Notes: a model not told the origin generated them from the sequence alone. A DNA stretch of 64,000 nt from Pilatotrama ljubarskyi (GCA_022385805.1 MU277675.1:567568-631567); one strand, 5' to 3'; shown: positions 11,064-23,944, counted from the stretch's first letter. Numbers and translations are program-made.

Positions 11064-11962
11064 GCGACTGGTGCCGCGAGCTGGTTGGTTATCGCAGGTC
11101 GCATGATAAGTACATGGGACCGGGGACGTAAAACAGAATGCAGTCTGAGCGCGAAATCGAACATCTCTCCGGCATGGAGATGCCGCCGGCTCGCCGACGA
11201 AGCTGGGAGAAGGGGCGGTGAGTGGTACGCTCGGATACTATCGGCCGATTGGACACTGACTCGAAGGCGCCCCACCAATGCGTTGTGAGTCTGCGACACG
11301 AGGGGGCGACGACTGCTTGCAGAGGCGACCGTTGCACAGACGTATAAGCAGGGTCGCCATTGCTGCCTTATGGTGTGCTATACTTTGTGTCAGACCAGAA
11401 GTCCAGAAGGGCAACGGATAGACAGTAGAGTGAGTCGTCAACTCCATCATGCATACAGTCGTCGTCAGTTAACGTGAGGATCAGACCACGGGCGCTCCGA
11501 GGCGACGGAGTTTGAGATTGCGATCGGGCACGCGAGCCCATTTCGATTGTTCTGCACTTTCTTCGAGGATACAGGATGTCCAGTCGTTCACATTACATTA
11601 AGCACTGTCATCTCATGCGAATGTCCAATCCCTCTGCAGATGGAACTCTGAACGCGAAGTAAGCTGGATTGGAGGGGTATAGGCTGAGTTGACGCTTTGC
11701 GACTCCTGCCATCCGGGTGCTCCGGCTGCCCGGGCCGGTACCTACATGTGCGCTCAGCCGCCGGCACACCTCGGTAATAGTACGTTCGCCTCCTGCACGA
11801 TCGCGGGATGGCTGACTGCGTCCACTGCAGCCAGCCTCACTGGGCGAGAGAGTACTAGTCTGATCGCAGGAATGCGGCCTCTTTGAGAGCGGCCTGCTAT
11901 TCTCTGATCCACCACGCAACCCATCTTGAGAGGTCACACGAGCACTACGAGTCGACGTCGAG
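11064..11962. other. gene-free stretch between divergent genes
   Basis: Only overlapping 65-110 codon frames on both strands. No domain, repeat or splice-joined gene seen. It separates the minus-strand transporter from the plus-strand small secreted protein and may carry both promoters. Confidence 0.45.
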
Positions 11963-12310
11963 ATGAAGCTTCCCTACTTCCAGATCCTCGCTCTCACCTT
12001 CTTCCGCTTCGTCATCACCGCACGCGCCGCGCCTGCTGGCTCTGCTTTTGGGGCACGGGGCGAGAAAGGCGATAGCATGATCGCCGGGGCTGCAGTCAAG
12101 TTCCCAGAGAGAGTGCACGAGACGGTGAACAAGCTCCGGACAAGGGTGAGTCCCGGCCTGCACACAGTTCGAGTACGCGTATTTACCTCCCTCCGAACAC
12201 AGAACGGCCTTCCCGTGAACGTCATGCAAAACACGGACGAGTCGCGCCCGGTTATCCCTGTCGATAACTACCAGGCGGACGTCAGTCGGCTGACTGGCGG
12301 AGAGCAATGA
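11963..12310 (+). CDS. small predicted secreted protein, function unknown
   Basis: The ATG at 11963 begins MKLPYFQILALTFFRFVITA followed by RAAPAG, which has the basic-hydrophobic-small layout of a signal peptide with likely cleavage after about residue 23. An intron with donor GGGTGAGT (after RTR) and acceptor ACACAG is 57 bases long, so reading through would also stay in frame. With splicing the product is about 96 residues ending RLTGGEQ. It has no cysteines and no recognised domain. A frame of the same length on the opposite strand exists, but lacks comparable features. Real gene status is likely but not certain. Confidence 0.5.
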   Translation: MKLPYFQILALTFFRFVITARAAPAGSAFGARGEKGDSMIAGAAVKFPERVHETVNKLRTRVSPGLHTVRVRVFTSLRTQNGLPVNVMQNTDESRPVIPVDNYQADVSRLTGGEQ

Positions 12311-13560
12311 ACATCAGGGAATGGAGCGTGGATTTCGCAAAGTGATCCCGATGCACGAGAATTTCGTAGTTGACGGAGTCGTAGCCGCACAGGAACACGA
12401 TCGACTTTTTCTTCGAAGTTGATTTTCGTTCGGCATGTCAGATACTGCCTCAAGACCACGAGGCCGCAGAGAGACGAACACGCGCGATGTGACGTACTCT
12501 CGAAGCGAGATGGTGACCTTCGACAAGATGAAGCGCGGATATGTCTGGGCTGCAGCTCTGCCGCTCGAGGCTACGACAGCCTGGGGTGGCGCCGACCACG
12601 CATGGGAGGATGTCTGCTGGTTCGATGCCGATGAGTGAGCCATACAGGCAATCTGGTAAGAGAGGAACCCACGCAGTCCAAGCTGTACGTATAGAGGGAT
12701 CCTCCGCATAGCGCACTGGGAGGACGCCTTCACCGGTGAAGGCCTCCTTCTGGTCGCCGCGACCGACAGGACCGCTGGACAGTGGCAGTTTGACCGATTC
12801 ACCAACGTGCCATCTGCCACGTGGACGCGATCGTGGATAAATCGAAGCAAATATGAAGCGTGGTGAAAGCCATTCCTGGGGCCTCGGTCAACTGTATTGC
12901 GGTCGGAAGAGTCGAGCGGCCGTCGAGCCGCTCCACCTCGTGTGACGACGAAGAACGGTCTGCTCGATCAGCTACTCGGTACGGTAGACAAGTTTTCTAT
13001 AGCACACCTACGAGAGCAATCGGAGGATCTGTGTCACATTGCAAGGCGCGGCTTTAGCATTCGGCGTGCGCAACTTGCTGCCGGCACGCCCCGGTACCGG
13101 TAGTATGTTAAGTCTTAATATCCTCTTTGTGTCGGCCTGTAACTTGGTGGTAGTCCTCCACCACAGATGGACGAACTGACTGTACTTACAATAGAGCTGT
13201 TCTGCTGGCCAGGGAAACTTTGACCACCTGCCTTGAATGGTAAGGCGCCCAAAAATCCAGCGATATGATTGGCCTAGGACGCTCCACCCAAGGAATTTGG
13301 GGGCGAGCAAAACAGCTCTAATGCGCAGTTCATAAGTTTCAGAAGCACGTTATGGACAATCGGTCGAATCGAAGAGTGGGGTTTGTCGGCCCCGCGGTGG
13401 AGTGGGTTGCCGAGCAGAAGAGACGCCACGCCATAAAGAGCGGCGCGATCTCAGCCTCCCCTGACAGGAAAGTACTGTGCACCCGTCTGCTGTACGGTTG
13501 CGGAAGAGGGAGATAGCGAGTAGCAGCGCACAGAAGCAGTGGACTCTGGCGAGAAGTCCG
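12311..13560. other. gene-free stretch, possibly decayed sequence
   Basis: Several 65-180 codon frames overlap on both strands; none shows a recognised domain. Together with the F-box-like fragment to its right, it may be decayed coding sequence, but I cannot demonstrate that. Confidence 0.35.
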
Positions 13561-13790
13561 CATTGGGAGGACTCTGTCGGGCCTGAGATCTTGAGAAGCT
13601 ATCTTTCGGACATGTCTCACTGTCCCAATTTGACCACAGTGTACCTAGACGACTACGGGGGTGAGCGAAACCGCGCGGCGGAACTTGAAGCTGGTGACGT
13701 TCCGCCGAGTTAGCTTACCAACGTTCGGTCTACTTGGCGGTGCTGGTCGAGCCCTGCTAGGGCACTGCGTTGAAAAACCTTCCGGTGCGA
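13561..13790 (+). pseudogene. possible F-box/LRR-like gene remnant
   Basis: One frame reads GPEILRSYLSDMSHCPNLTT then VYLDDY; a frame shifted by one base continues as RRNLKLVTFRRVSLPTFGLL. Both pieces look like consecutive leucine-rich segments of mushroom F-box proteins, but they are in different frames with no sensible intron between them, and no F-box or start was found nearby. This is a similarity judgement by eye. Confidence 0.25.
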
Positions 13791-13881
13791 CATCGTGGAC
13801 CAGTGGACGAGGGAGAGCACCAGACGGTCACAATAACGGATTTGTTCTGGCTCGCATAACGCAGTGTGCATAGAGCAGTGA

Positions 13882-13888
13882 TATATAG
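13882..13888 (+). promoter_or_regulatory. candidate TATA box of the phytochrome gene
   Basis: TATATAG, about 140 bases upstream of the predicted ATG at 14027 and the only such motif in that interval. Confidence 0.4.
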
Positions 13889-14026
13889 CCCGGGGCTGAT
13901 CCAGAAGAAGCAGAAAGTGCGCTGTCCGAGATCGCCGGATGGAAATAGCCGCCGCGCGTCATCCGCACAATCCTTTTCGGCGCTCGGACGCTCTCCAGGC
14001 TTGGACCTGCTCTACCACATCTGCTC

Positions 14027-17000
14027 ATGTCCAAAGACGAACCACCGCCAAACGATCAACCCAGCCCGACGACGACCGTCTCATACGTCTATCCCGTCAG
14101 ATCCTTGCTCACCGGCATTCAGCCTGCGGGTCTATCCAGAAACCATGGCATGTGAACGCTCTGGCGTGTCCCTCTTTTCCTGACCTTTTTCGCTAGACGA
14201 GGGCAGTCAGGCGGACACTGCTTCGGCCACGTCTCGACGCGACTTAGGAGGCAACTTACATCGATCAAGCAGCTCAAGCAACATCTCCAGTGTGTCGGAC
14301 ACCGGTGCGCGGGCTCTGGCCTACGAACATTCCGCCGACCTGCAAGCTCCCTCTACCTCTTCCCATCACCACCACCACCACCACCACCACTCGAACAGGC
14401 GCAGCAAACACTTTGCGCCCAACTTTCGAGACTTCCCCGTCGACGAAAGCCCGTTCTCGCCCAGGACATTCGCCTCTGCGTCTCCAAACCTCTCCCCCAC
14501 GAATTCCGATGTCAATCCTCTTACGGACTCCTTGTCCACCCCCAGCTCTACCGCTGAACCGGTGATGTATGCTTCCAATGCATCCTCAAGAATCCGTGAA
14601 GATGATCCCGCTAACGACTACAATCCCCGCCATCCGCCACACCTCTCGGAAGTGGCGGCGGAGGCGTTCGCGGATCTCACCTCCACCCGTATGCTGATAC
14701 CTGAAGGTGCAGCGGGAGATGCCGGCAACCGCGTCATCCAGGAATCCCCACCGCAGCGAGGAAACCACTATGACAGCCACACCCCGTCGAACTTCTCGCA
14801 GTCCGGCATTGTCCATCTGGCGCCTCTTGATGAACTCTCTGGCTCCCGATCTAGTTCTGGATGTCCCTCTTCGGGCAGGCGGGCTAGCCCCCTCGCGTCC
14901 AACTCAGGTAATGGTTCTTCCGACCCTTCAACGCGTCCTGTGCCGTCTGCGTACAGCGATACCCATAGCTCGCGTGGCATGTCGGCTGACGATTCTCGTT
15001 CCCCCTCCAATCCTGCCTCGTCTTTCCTTGCCTCAGGCTCTGCTAGTGTTGTCAGTGGCTCTTCAGGTTCGTCCGGGCCGCATATGACTTTGAGGTATCA
15101 ACATGTCGAAGATGAGCATGGTCACCATCTGATCGTTGGCCGCGAAGGCAAGTTGACGAAGTGCGAGGACGAGGTCTGTTTCTCACGTCGCTATTCTGCA
15201 TTGTTGGCCTGAGCAGGATTCCTCCGATAGCCGATTCGCACTCCAGGCGCTGTTCAGGGCTTCGGCATCCTCGTTGCTGTGGAAGAAGACATGGAGAGCG
15301 GCAATCTGATAGTGCGACAGGTTTCTGAGGTATGAGGTTTCCTGACATCACTGTATCAAGCCGGCTGACCACGATGCGCTGCAGAACTCCACCGAATTGC
15401 TCGGTCTCTCTCCGTCATATCTGTTCGGCCTCGAGTGCTTCTCTCAAACGTTCCCAGAGCAGCAAGCCGACGTCCTGTTCGACAACATCCAGTATCTCAG
15501 CGACACGGCGCTCACGGCCGAGGAACAGGCGGAGAACCTGCACGTGTTCATGGTAAGTGGTTGGGGCCAACCAGGGTCAGCCCTGCCCGAAGAGCTGCCC
15601 TCCGGAGACCCCGAGAGTCGGCGGATGTGGACCTGCTGGTGCGCTGCCCACAGGCCCCAGATGTCTGCTCCTGGCAGCTCGGCTTCGGGCGAGAGCGGCT
15701 TGGATAATGCGTACCAGAACATCATCATTCTGGAGTTTGAGCTCGAGCGCGACATCTTCAATCCGTTGTATCCTCCACCACAGCAGCAACAGCAGCAGCA
15801 GACCAACTCGGCAGAAGGTTCGATCCGCTCGGGGGTGTCTTCCCCTTCCGACGCCTCAGTTTCCGCTTCGAACAGCTCCGGACGCACGCTGGTTTCTACC
15901 TCGGAGGAGAGCGTAGGAGTGGAGACACCCGAAGAGCGCGCTAGCCCTCCCATTGTCCTGAACGACAGCTCGTCGAGCCCCGGCATTGGTATACCTTTTG
16001 TTTCAGCACCTTCTCCGGTCCCATCGGCTCTGACGCAGGCCTTCAATCTCCCAGGCGAGGAGGACTGGATGCCTAGTCCTGAGGATATCCTCGAAAGTAC
16101 GACGAGTCGTTCGAAGCCTCTGCTCGCGCTTGAGCGCCTCCGGCGGACGAGAGGGCCTGCAGAAGATCGTGCCGCCCCTGAAACTGTAGAAGGGGTCCCT
16201 AGTAGGCGCGTCCTTCGGCGGCGGCGCGGTGCTGGCGTGGTCGGCATGATGGACGTGTTCGCAGTCATGGCGCAGATCAACGAGCAGCTCGGCGCTGCTC
16301 CTGATTTGGAGACCTTCCTCAAGGTGACTGCCGGCGTCGTGAAGGATCTGACGCAATTCCATCGCGTGCTGGTGTACCAGTTCGACGAGGCATGGAACGG
16401 GCAGGTCGTCGCCGAGCTGGTCGACTGGAATCAGACGCACGACCTCTTCCGCGGACTGCACTTCCCCGCCACGGACATTCCCGCACAGGTACGTGTCACT
16501 CGCAATTCGCCTGATATGTAGCTGACCGCCAGTAGGCTCGAGAGTTGTATGCGTTGAGTAAGTTGTCCGTGTATGCGCGGTGTTCGGCTTCTCAGTATGT
16601 TTGTAGACAAAGTTCGGCTGCTGTACGATCGTGGGCTGCCAACAGCTCGCTTGGTCGTGAGAAGCAAAGCAGATCTCGAGAAGCCCCTCGTATGTCGTCC
16701 TCTAGCGACATCCCTCGGTCGCGAACCTCATGATAAACGTAACTCTTATCAGGATATGACGCATTGTTATCTTCGAGCGATGAGCCCTATACATCTCAAA
16801 TGTATGCGTCAGTTTACTCGGTCAACTAACGGAATGTTCACGATGCAACATAGATCTCGAAAACATGGGCGTTCGCGCGTCCATGTCTGTGGTCAGTACA
16901 CCCCCTGTGCGGGATCAAAACGATGCTAACCAAGGACCGGGAACTTGGCGCGCGTGCCTTGCCCGGATAGTCAATCATTGCCTTCGGCACCCTCTGGGGA

Positions 17001-19865
17001 CTGGTCGCTTGCCATTCGTACGGACCGCACGGCATGCGCGTCTCGTTTCCCGTGCGGCAGATGTTGCGGCTGCTCAGCCAGTCGATCTCGCGGAATATCG
17101 AGCGGTTAAGCTATGCCCAGCGCCTTCACACGCGGAAGCTGGTACGTACAGCACCTTTATTGGGAGGAGTGTACGCTGACCAGTCCTTTCCGCTTCTCTT
17201 CCAACAATGTGTTTCCATAGATCAATACGATGCCGACCGACCAGCATCCGGGCGGGTACATCGTCTCGAACGCGGATGACCTCCTTGGGCTCTTCGACGC
17301 AGACTACGGTGTTCTCGTCATCGGCGAGGGAGCCAAGATTCTGGGTCCGAACCAGCACGGGCAAGAGATCCTCATCGTCGCGGAGTACCTTCGCTTGAAG
17401 CAGTTTACGTGCGTCCTCCTCATGGCCGCTGCTTCGTGACGTCTCACTGATCGGTACCTCACGGCATCTTCAGCACGCTGCAGGTCTCGCAGGCGGTGAC
17501 CGTCGACTTTCCGGATTTGCAGCTTACGAATGGCTTGGAAGTCATCGCTGGTTTGCTGTATGTCCCGTTATCCGCAGGCGGGCGGGACTTCATCGCGTTC
17601 CTGCGCAAGGGCCAGCCGCGGCAGGTCAACTGGGCAGGTCGGCCGTACAAATCGGACGAGAGGCATAGCGTGCTTGAGCCTCGGCGCTCGTTCAAGACGT
17701 GGTCTGAGACCGTGGCTGGGAGATGTCGAGCGTGGACAGATGAGCATTTGGAGACCGCAGGCGTTCTGGCGCTGGTCTATGGAAAGGTGCGTTGCCGGCT
17801 TTACTGGTCGTATTGTGGCTTTGCTGACATCGTGCACTCTCAGTTCATTGAAGTCTGGCGACAGAAGGAGAGCGCGCTGCAGACGACGAAGTTGACGAAT
17901 ATACTGTTGTCGAACGCTAGTCATGAAGGTGAGTGGGCCGTGGTAACTATGACGTGTGTCGCGGGGTTGATAGTTTCGTGGATAGTACGGACACCATTGA
18001 ACCATATCATCAAGTGCGTAGGCCGTCCTTTCGTCCCTTCGATGCCACTTACACGCTTGCAGCTACCTGGAGTTGGCCATGAACGGCCCTCTAGATAGGG
18101 AGACGCGAGAGAACTTGAGCCATTCACATGCTGCTTCGAAGGTAGCATCATTTTTGCTTATAGTTATGGGTATACTAACCGCGGAGGGACAGAGCTTGCT
18201 ATTCACGATCAACGACTTGCTGGTGCGTCCACTCGTCCCTATCTACCTTCTTGTGCCTGACAAGTGAACATTGCTGTTAGGACCTGACACGTCTAGAGAG
18301 TGGTAACGAGACTTCATGGAACGAACCCTTCGATCTTCACCAGTCGATCGAAGACGCGACGCTCTTGTATCGGAACGAAGCGCGCAGACGTGGCCTGGAC
18401 TTCATCCTAAGCCTTCAGGGCTGCCCCAGACAGGTTGTCGGAGACTCGAGGAAGATCAGGACAGTGGTTGCCAACCTGACGGCCAATGCTCGTAAGGAGA
18501 TATTCCATCTGCCGCTGTTATGTATGTTGACCTACGATCAGTGAAATACACGACCAAGGGCTCCATTTCTGTCCTGTGCAGAGCCTTCGAGGAGCCGACG
18601 GGTCTGCGAGATAGTGGCGATCTCGCCGTGGAGATTGTGGTGGCTGACACTGGGTGTGGTATCCCAAGCGACAAGCTGGAGAGCATCTTCCGCGAATTCG
18701 AACAGGTTGAGACGGCTCCTCGCACACATTCCCCGGGGCTCGGTACGTGCATTTCTCAGGGCGCGCCCTCCTGCAACGCCTGACTATTGCCCAGGTCTTG
18801 GACTCGCCGTCGTCGCCCGCATCGTGGAACAACTCGGTGGCCAGCTACGAGTGGATTCTGCTCTCGGTCAAGGCAGTCGCTTCTCATTCTTGCTGCCTCT
18901 GACCACGGATCTGCCCGGGAGCCGTTTATCGGTGTCCTCCCGCTCGTCCAGCTCATCCATGGTAGTGACTCGCAGCAGCGGTTCGCGAGGCTCGGAGATC
19001 CATGATCTTGTGGAGGCGCTCTCGGGAAACCATCTCGAGGATTCAAGAGCTGTTTGTGGCCCATCTGAGCAGCGGCCGGCCCCACGACGGTCAAGTAGTC
19101 GACCTCCCACCGGACAGGTGGATATCTCGGGATCAGGAACGCCATTGCGGCCTGTGAGGGTAGACGAGTTCGACCTGGACCGTCCGCTCGCGGTGAAACG
19201 GTCTCAGCGGAGCAACGCCTCGCCTGTTCAGAGCTCGCCTTCGAGTCGGTCGCACTCCGAAGCCTCATCGCTGCCTAAACTGCGCATCCTCATCGTTGAG
19301 GTACGACGCCCGCAGTGAAAATTTTTGTGCCCCGGCTGACATTCGTGCAGGACAACGATATCAACCGCATGATCCTTGCGAAGCGGTTGTCGCTTGATGG
19401 ACATACCGTCGTGAACACGACGAACGGACAGGAGGGGATAGAAGTCGTACAGTCCGATCGTAACTTTGACTGCGTTCTCATGGACATTCAGTGAGTATGC
19501 TGTCCATGACATCTATCACCCACTTACAGGAGTACCCCAGGATGCCCCTGATCAACGGATACGAAGCCACGGAGCGCATTCGTGCGTTGGAGAAGGAAGT
19601 GGAGCTCCTGGACCGCTTATCCCACCGTCTCAACGGCCGCCTACCCATCTTCGCCGTGTCCGCCTCCCTCTTTGAGCACCAGCGCGACGAGCTGTTCAGG
19701 CTGGGCATGGATGGCTGGATCCTCAAGCCTATCGACTTCAAGCGGCTGCGCGCCATCCTCCGTGGAGTCGTCGATCCCGCGCAGCGCGAGAGGGATGTCT
19801 ACCGCCCAGGCATCAGCTGGGAGGTGGGCGGTTGGCTCTCGCGACCGAAGAAGAAATACGACTGA
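14027..19865 (+). CDS. phytochrome hybrid sensor histidine kinase
   Basis: About 1,580 residues from some 17 exons. The ATG at 14027 opens [18 protein letters not shown]; exon 1 ends at 14129 and joins 14197. Order of parts: a long low-complexity N-terminus with a nine-histidine run; the bilin-attachment cysteine in [18 protein letters not shown] (about Cys357, codon 15162-15164), in the N-terminal position used by fungal and bacterial phytochromes; PAS; a Ser/Gln-rich insert with a polyglutamine run near 15783; GAF with [11 protein letters not shown] and [20 protein letters not shown] with NWAGRPYK and the PRRSF tongue motif; HisKA with [13 protein letters not shown]; the kinase domain with [17 protein letters not shown] and GLGLGLAVV; and a receiver domain with LRILIVEDND and CVLMDIQMP (phospho-accepting Asp). 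The stop is at 19863-19865. All catalytic boxes are intact, so an active red/far-red light sensor is expected. Several diagnostic motifs are rebuilt only by splicing, which supports the exon joins. Confidence 0.95.
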
Positions 19866-21077
19866 ACGATCGTCTGCGGACGAGGCGTACGCTGGTCATC
19901 TTTGTCGTTTACTTATTCGCTCCTCCATGCTTTCCACAGACCGCTGCAGCACATACCATACGAGACCGGCGCAACCAATACTCATACTGTAGCATTCCAG
20001 GCGGACAGAAGACATACACGATTAATCTGCGCCTGCTCTTCATACCATACGGTGTTTCGATTCTAAGGCTGCGTGCGAAAGGTGCCCCATGTTGTATCAC
20101 CCCCATCGTTCCCCGCATACCTTGCTTGTACCCATAGGCCCCCAGTACATACACGAGAGCTGCGGGTTGTGGCTACGACACTCGTCATCGCAAAGACATC
20201 TTGTATTATAGCACCCAACAGAAGCGTCTCTAGCCTTCTCAATCTTCAGTCGCCGCGTAAACATAATCATGTCTGATCGATTCACTTTCTCGCGCCCGAA
20301 GACACCTCCAAGTTCAATCAAATATCTCAGGGGATACCGGATGCCGCGATCTGGGAGGTTGGACACGCACCAGGCGCTGGAGCTCGGAGTGCGGTACCGA
20401 GGCGCCCGCGCCGCCATCACTCAAAGTATCTCGCTACACTTCGTTCTCGGGCTCAGCTTAACCCCGGCAACACTGGGTCAAGTACGCTCGCTTCCCCGCA
20501 CAAAGCCCTCGCTCGAAGCGATACATCTCGAGTCAGCCTGTCAATGTTTGCCAGCGTGTCCGATTCATCCGGCTCTAGAGACGTAGTAGCTAACAGGGGC
20601 AAGTCAGCAGGCATCCCAAGCATCACGGCATGTGCTACTGAAGGAAAGTGCATGCCTCAAGTTTCAACTCCCAGACTTCTGCAGGGACAAGAGTACCTCT
20701 ATATCTGGTACAACCAAGGCTATACGTCGACTGGGACATCATGATGCAGACCGATGCAACTTTGACAGTTGAGCGATGCATCGGAGACGAGATGGACGTG
20801 GCTCTCATCTTAACATGGACTGCGAGAGATGTGTTCTCTAGCAGATTCACCGGCAGCAGTTTGTTGCGGTATCGAGCAGGCGAGCCAGCGTATCCCGCTG
20901 CCAGCTGCCCAGCCCTTTTCACTGGCACTCACACTCGAAGTCTCTTCAATCGCGGACTGCACTCTTGAAAACCATCCCCAACCCCGTCCCAACTTCTCCC
21001 AAGTTCTGGTGATATTGTCAGCGCTCATTGTCCTTCCTCCTTTCTCACTCTGGGCCCGTGAAGATCACAGGATCCAT
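19866..21077. other. gene-free stretch between phytochrome and membrane-protein pair
   Basis: About 1.2 kb holding the phytochrome 3' region and the promoter of the first membrane protein. Frames of about 100 codons overlap on both strands with no recognisable content. Confidence 0.5.
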
Positions 21078-22899
21078 ATGGCGAACAAGCGGCCTGGAAT
21101 AACCCTCTTAATTCTGGGGTATGTCTGGACGCTGCTCCTGATAGCGACGCCGTCTGTGCTGGGTGGCAACACGACCTGCGCGAGCGATCAATTGGATTGG
21201 TACACTAGCGTCGTGGGTGAATCACCGTGTACGTTGGCCTCTTCACTTCCTTCAACCATAGCATATCTTCTCACAGGACCCACCCAGGCATGACGTATCA
21301 GAGGCTGCGCCAGATATGCAACAACGACTGTGAGTCCCGTTCAGCGTTCGGAGCGGTCACATCTTGCGTTCGATGACGGCCGGCTACAATGCTCGCTTCC
21401 AGACCAGGTCCCTGACTTTAGGCCACATGCTCCGGGAGACAACTGCGATGACCAAATCTGTATGTCCTCCCGAGAGTTTACAGCAGTCCTCATCATGACC
21501 CAATGTCTTAGCGACGTGTTGCTGTAACACTGTTGCTTTTCAACTCAGCATGCTATGCATGAAGTACGTACGAGCTGTTCACTCAATGCTTCTCAGTTAC
21601 TCATACTACCACGCTGTCGCAGCTGCCAACAAGACAAGGTGGCCGGAAACCAAATAAATGTTAACGCGGGTGAGGCGTTGCCCGACTCTTTTGGTGTCAG
21701 ACCTCGGTTCCGATGTCTCCCTGGCAGGTGTTGGCACATATGCCTTGTATCGAGCTTCCTGTGGTGCTGGGACAAATCGATCGTGGGTTCTTTCGTCGGG
21801 CTCAACTGTTCAAGCTGACATGAGCACAGGCTTCCTACGGATATACAAGCAGCCGTATGCAATGAGAACATCAAGCTGGATGACATCCTGTACGACCCTG
21901 GCTGGGACGACGGTGAATGGTGAGCTTCGATCACCACTTGCGCGGAAGGTTGTCTGTCCTGAAATATATAACAAAACAGGTTTTAGTAAGTCACCGTATG
22001 AGTCTCAGCGCGTGCTGGCTCCTGAAGCACTGCGCTGCATAGCGTCTTCACGAAGGAGAGCGCGGAACGCAACCACGCCGCGCACAACAACAACACATTC
22101 TCGCACTGTCCAGACCAGATCTCCCCGTCGGCATCCGCGCCGTCAACACACCCTCAGGACCCCTCAGAGACTTCATCCTCAAGCCTGACGACCTCTTCGA
22201 TCTCCCCTGATACAACCCCTGGCGCTGCTAGTGCTGTCCCGGGGAGCTCCGGACAGCGCAAGTCGTCGTCCTCAAACGTGGTGCCGATCGTTGCAGCCGT
22301 TGTTGGCGCAATCGCTGGTCTCGCAGCCTTGCTTGGTCTATTCATACTATGGAGAAGGCGTCGATCTCGAAGCGAGCGTGCGCCAATGCGGGGTATACAA
22401 GACTTGCCGCACTTCAGCTATAACTATGACGACAGCGGCCAGTTGGAGGCCACGAGCATGTACGAGTCCGGACCACGTCTCAATCCAGCGGCTGATATCC
22501 GCGCAGGTCAGTGCAACATGCTCAGCCCACACTTCTGTGAGACGCCATGTTGTTGACAGCGCATATGCAGGAGATCGGAACTTTTCGTCACCTGCTGGTA
22601 CATCTCCGCGAGACCCTCCTTCGCACTTGACCTGGAGCGAGCACTCAAGCGCCACCCCCCACAGCACTCTTCCCTCGAACGCGACTGTACGCCACGCGGA
22701 CGCAGGGGTAATGAACCCGCTTGCTCGGTCTGCGTCTGGGAGGCTCCCGCCAGCCTACCGTTCCTGGGAGGAGGCTTCGCGCACAGGGTCGGACATACAG
22801 ACGACTGCTCCGCAGACGAGCCCCCCAAGCGTCGTGTCAGAGGTCGTGGTCGATGCGCCCACACCGCTTGTCACGCTCGTCGAGAAAGATACCATGTAG
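21078..22899 (+). CDS. cysteine-rich single-pass membrane protein, copy A
   Basis: About ten exons. The ATG at 21078 gives a signal peptide (MANKRPGITLLILGYVWTLL) and then a lumenal/extracellular domain: NTTCASDQLDWYTSVVGESPC, MTYQRLRQICNNDY, NCDDQISTCCCNTVAFQLSML with CMNCQQ, GVGTYALYRASCGAGTNRS, LPTDIQAAVCNENIKLDDIL and WFYVFTKESAERNHAAHNNN ending SHC. A Ser/Thr/Pro stalk follows, then one transmembrane helix (VVPIVAAVVGAIAGLAALLG), a basic stop-transfer RRRRSR and a cytosolic tail ending VEKDTM. This exon pattern recurs in the neighbour at 23.9-25.9 kb. The layout matches uncharacterised cell-surface proteins of mushrooms; sensing or adhesion is inference only. Confidence 0.82.
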
Positions 22900-23944
22900 C
22901 TATCCTGATCAGCCAGATACTATGCTGGTAACTTAGTTCCAGATGCCTGCGATGTCTTGATCTACACGTGCGCCACTCACTGGCAGTGGGAAGTTCACTA
23001 GAATCAAGACCACTCTGAACTTGAGATGGACTGGCATGATCAGAGCGGTGCCGTGTCGGACGAGTTTGGGTCGCGGTGCTTTCCCGTATGACTTCCGGTC
23101 GCCCTGGTTGCAGTGTAATATGGGACACCTAATAGTAGACGTCGACGCTCCGGGAGCCCGGAGTGGGGTACTGAGGCGCTGGCCGCTTGTCACCACCCTT
23201 GGCCATATTTGGACAGGGCTCGTGCGTTGCAAGATCGGAATCGACGACGTCGCTTGTCCGCGGCTGTATGTACAAGCCTCCTCCCGGTCCATAGGATCCC
23301 CTTCTTGGAATCACTTCATGTGCAGCCTGTGCGATATCTTTGGCTCCTGATACATCAGTAGTTCATCGGGACTGTTTCCAATCTCAGCGCTCAGCATTCG
23401 GTGTCTAATGCTGGAGCCTATGCTGATTGCATCTGTTCGTTTCGCGTGACAGCCGCAGTACACTCCTTCCGTAGAACATGATACCGTGACGGAACAAGCA
23501 GCCGGGAGTGCAGAACGCGGACTGTATGCACCACCTGAGTCGATCGGCGATGTAGTAGTGAGTCCGACTCGATCATATCCATAATTGTGCCCATTTGACC
23601 GATAGCTCTGCTTATATGCTGAGAATGACGGGCGCAGGAGCACCCTGTATGGGGACGTCAAATACGCTTAGCAACTTCACCGGTCGTAAGGCGGTGCTGG
23701 CAGTAACAACGCCGCCGCCCGCGAGCAGCATCGTGTCCATCTCGTTGAGGCGTGCTGCTTCTCGAGCGACCTGAACCTACTTTTGGCACTGCGCGACACG
23801 CCATGGCAGCAGGGCTAGATCATGATCTCCCCACGACATATATCTCGAATCTCTTTTGCCATAGGCCGTGCAAGTCGTTTGCAGTGCTACGACACCTTAG
23901 TACTCCAAGGGCTCTCCGTCTTAGCCCCTCCGCTTGACCCGAAG
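22900..23944. other. spacer between the two membrane-protein paralogues
   Basis: No convincing gene. On the plus strand a short frame ending at 23582 (contains SAERGLYAPPESIGDVVV, preceded by a possible acceptor near 23449) looks like the tail of such a membrane protein. On the minus strand 23129-23314 reads as a Gly/Tyr/Pro-rich tail ending SVDVYY. Both may be chance; the first could be a relic of a third copy. Confidence 0.35.

Noticed and set aside
14363..14390. CAC-repeat run as a possible non-coding microsatellite
   Set aside because: It lies in frame within the phytochrome N-terminal exon and encodes a histidine tract, so it is reported as part of that gene.
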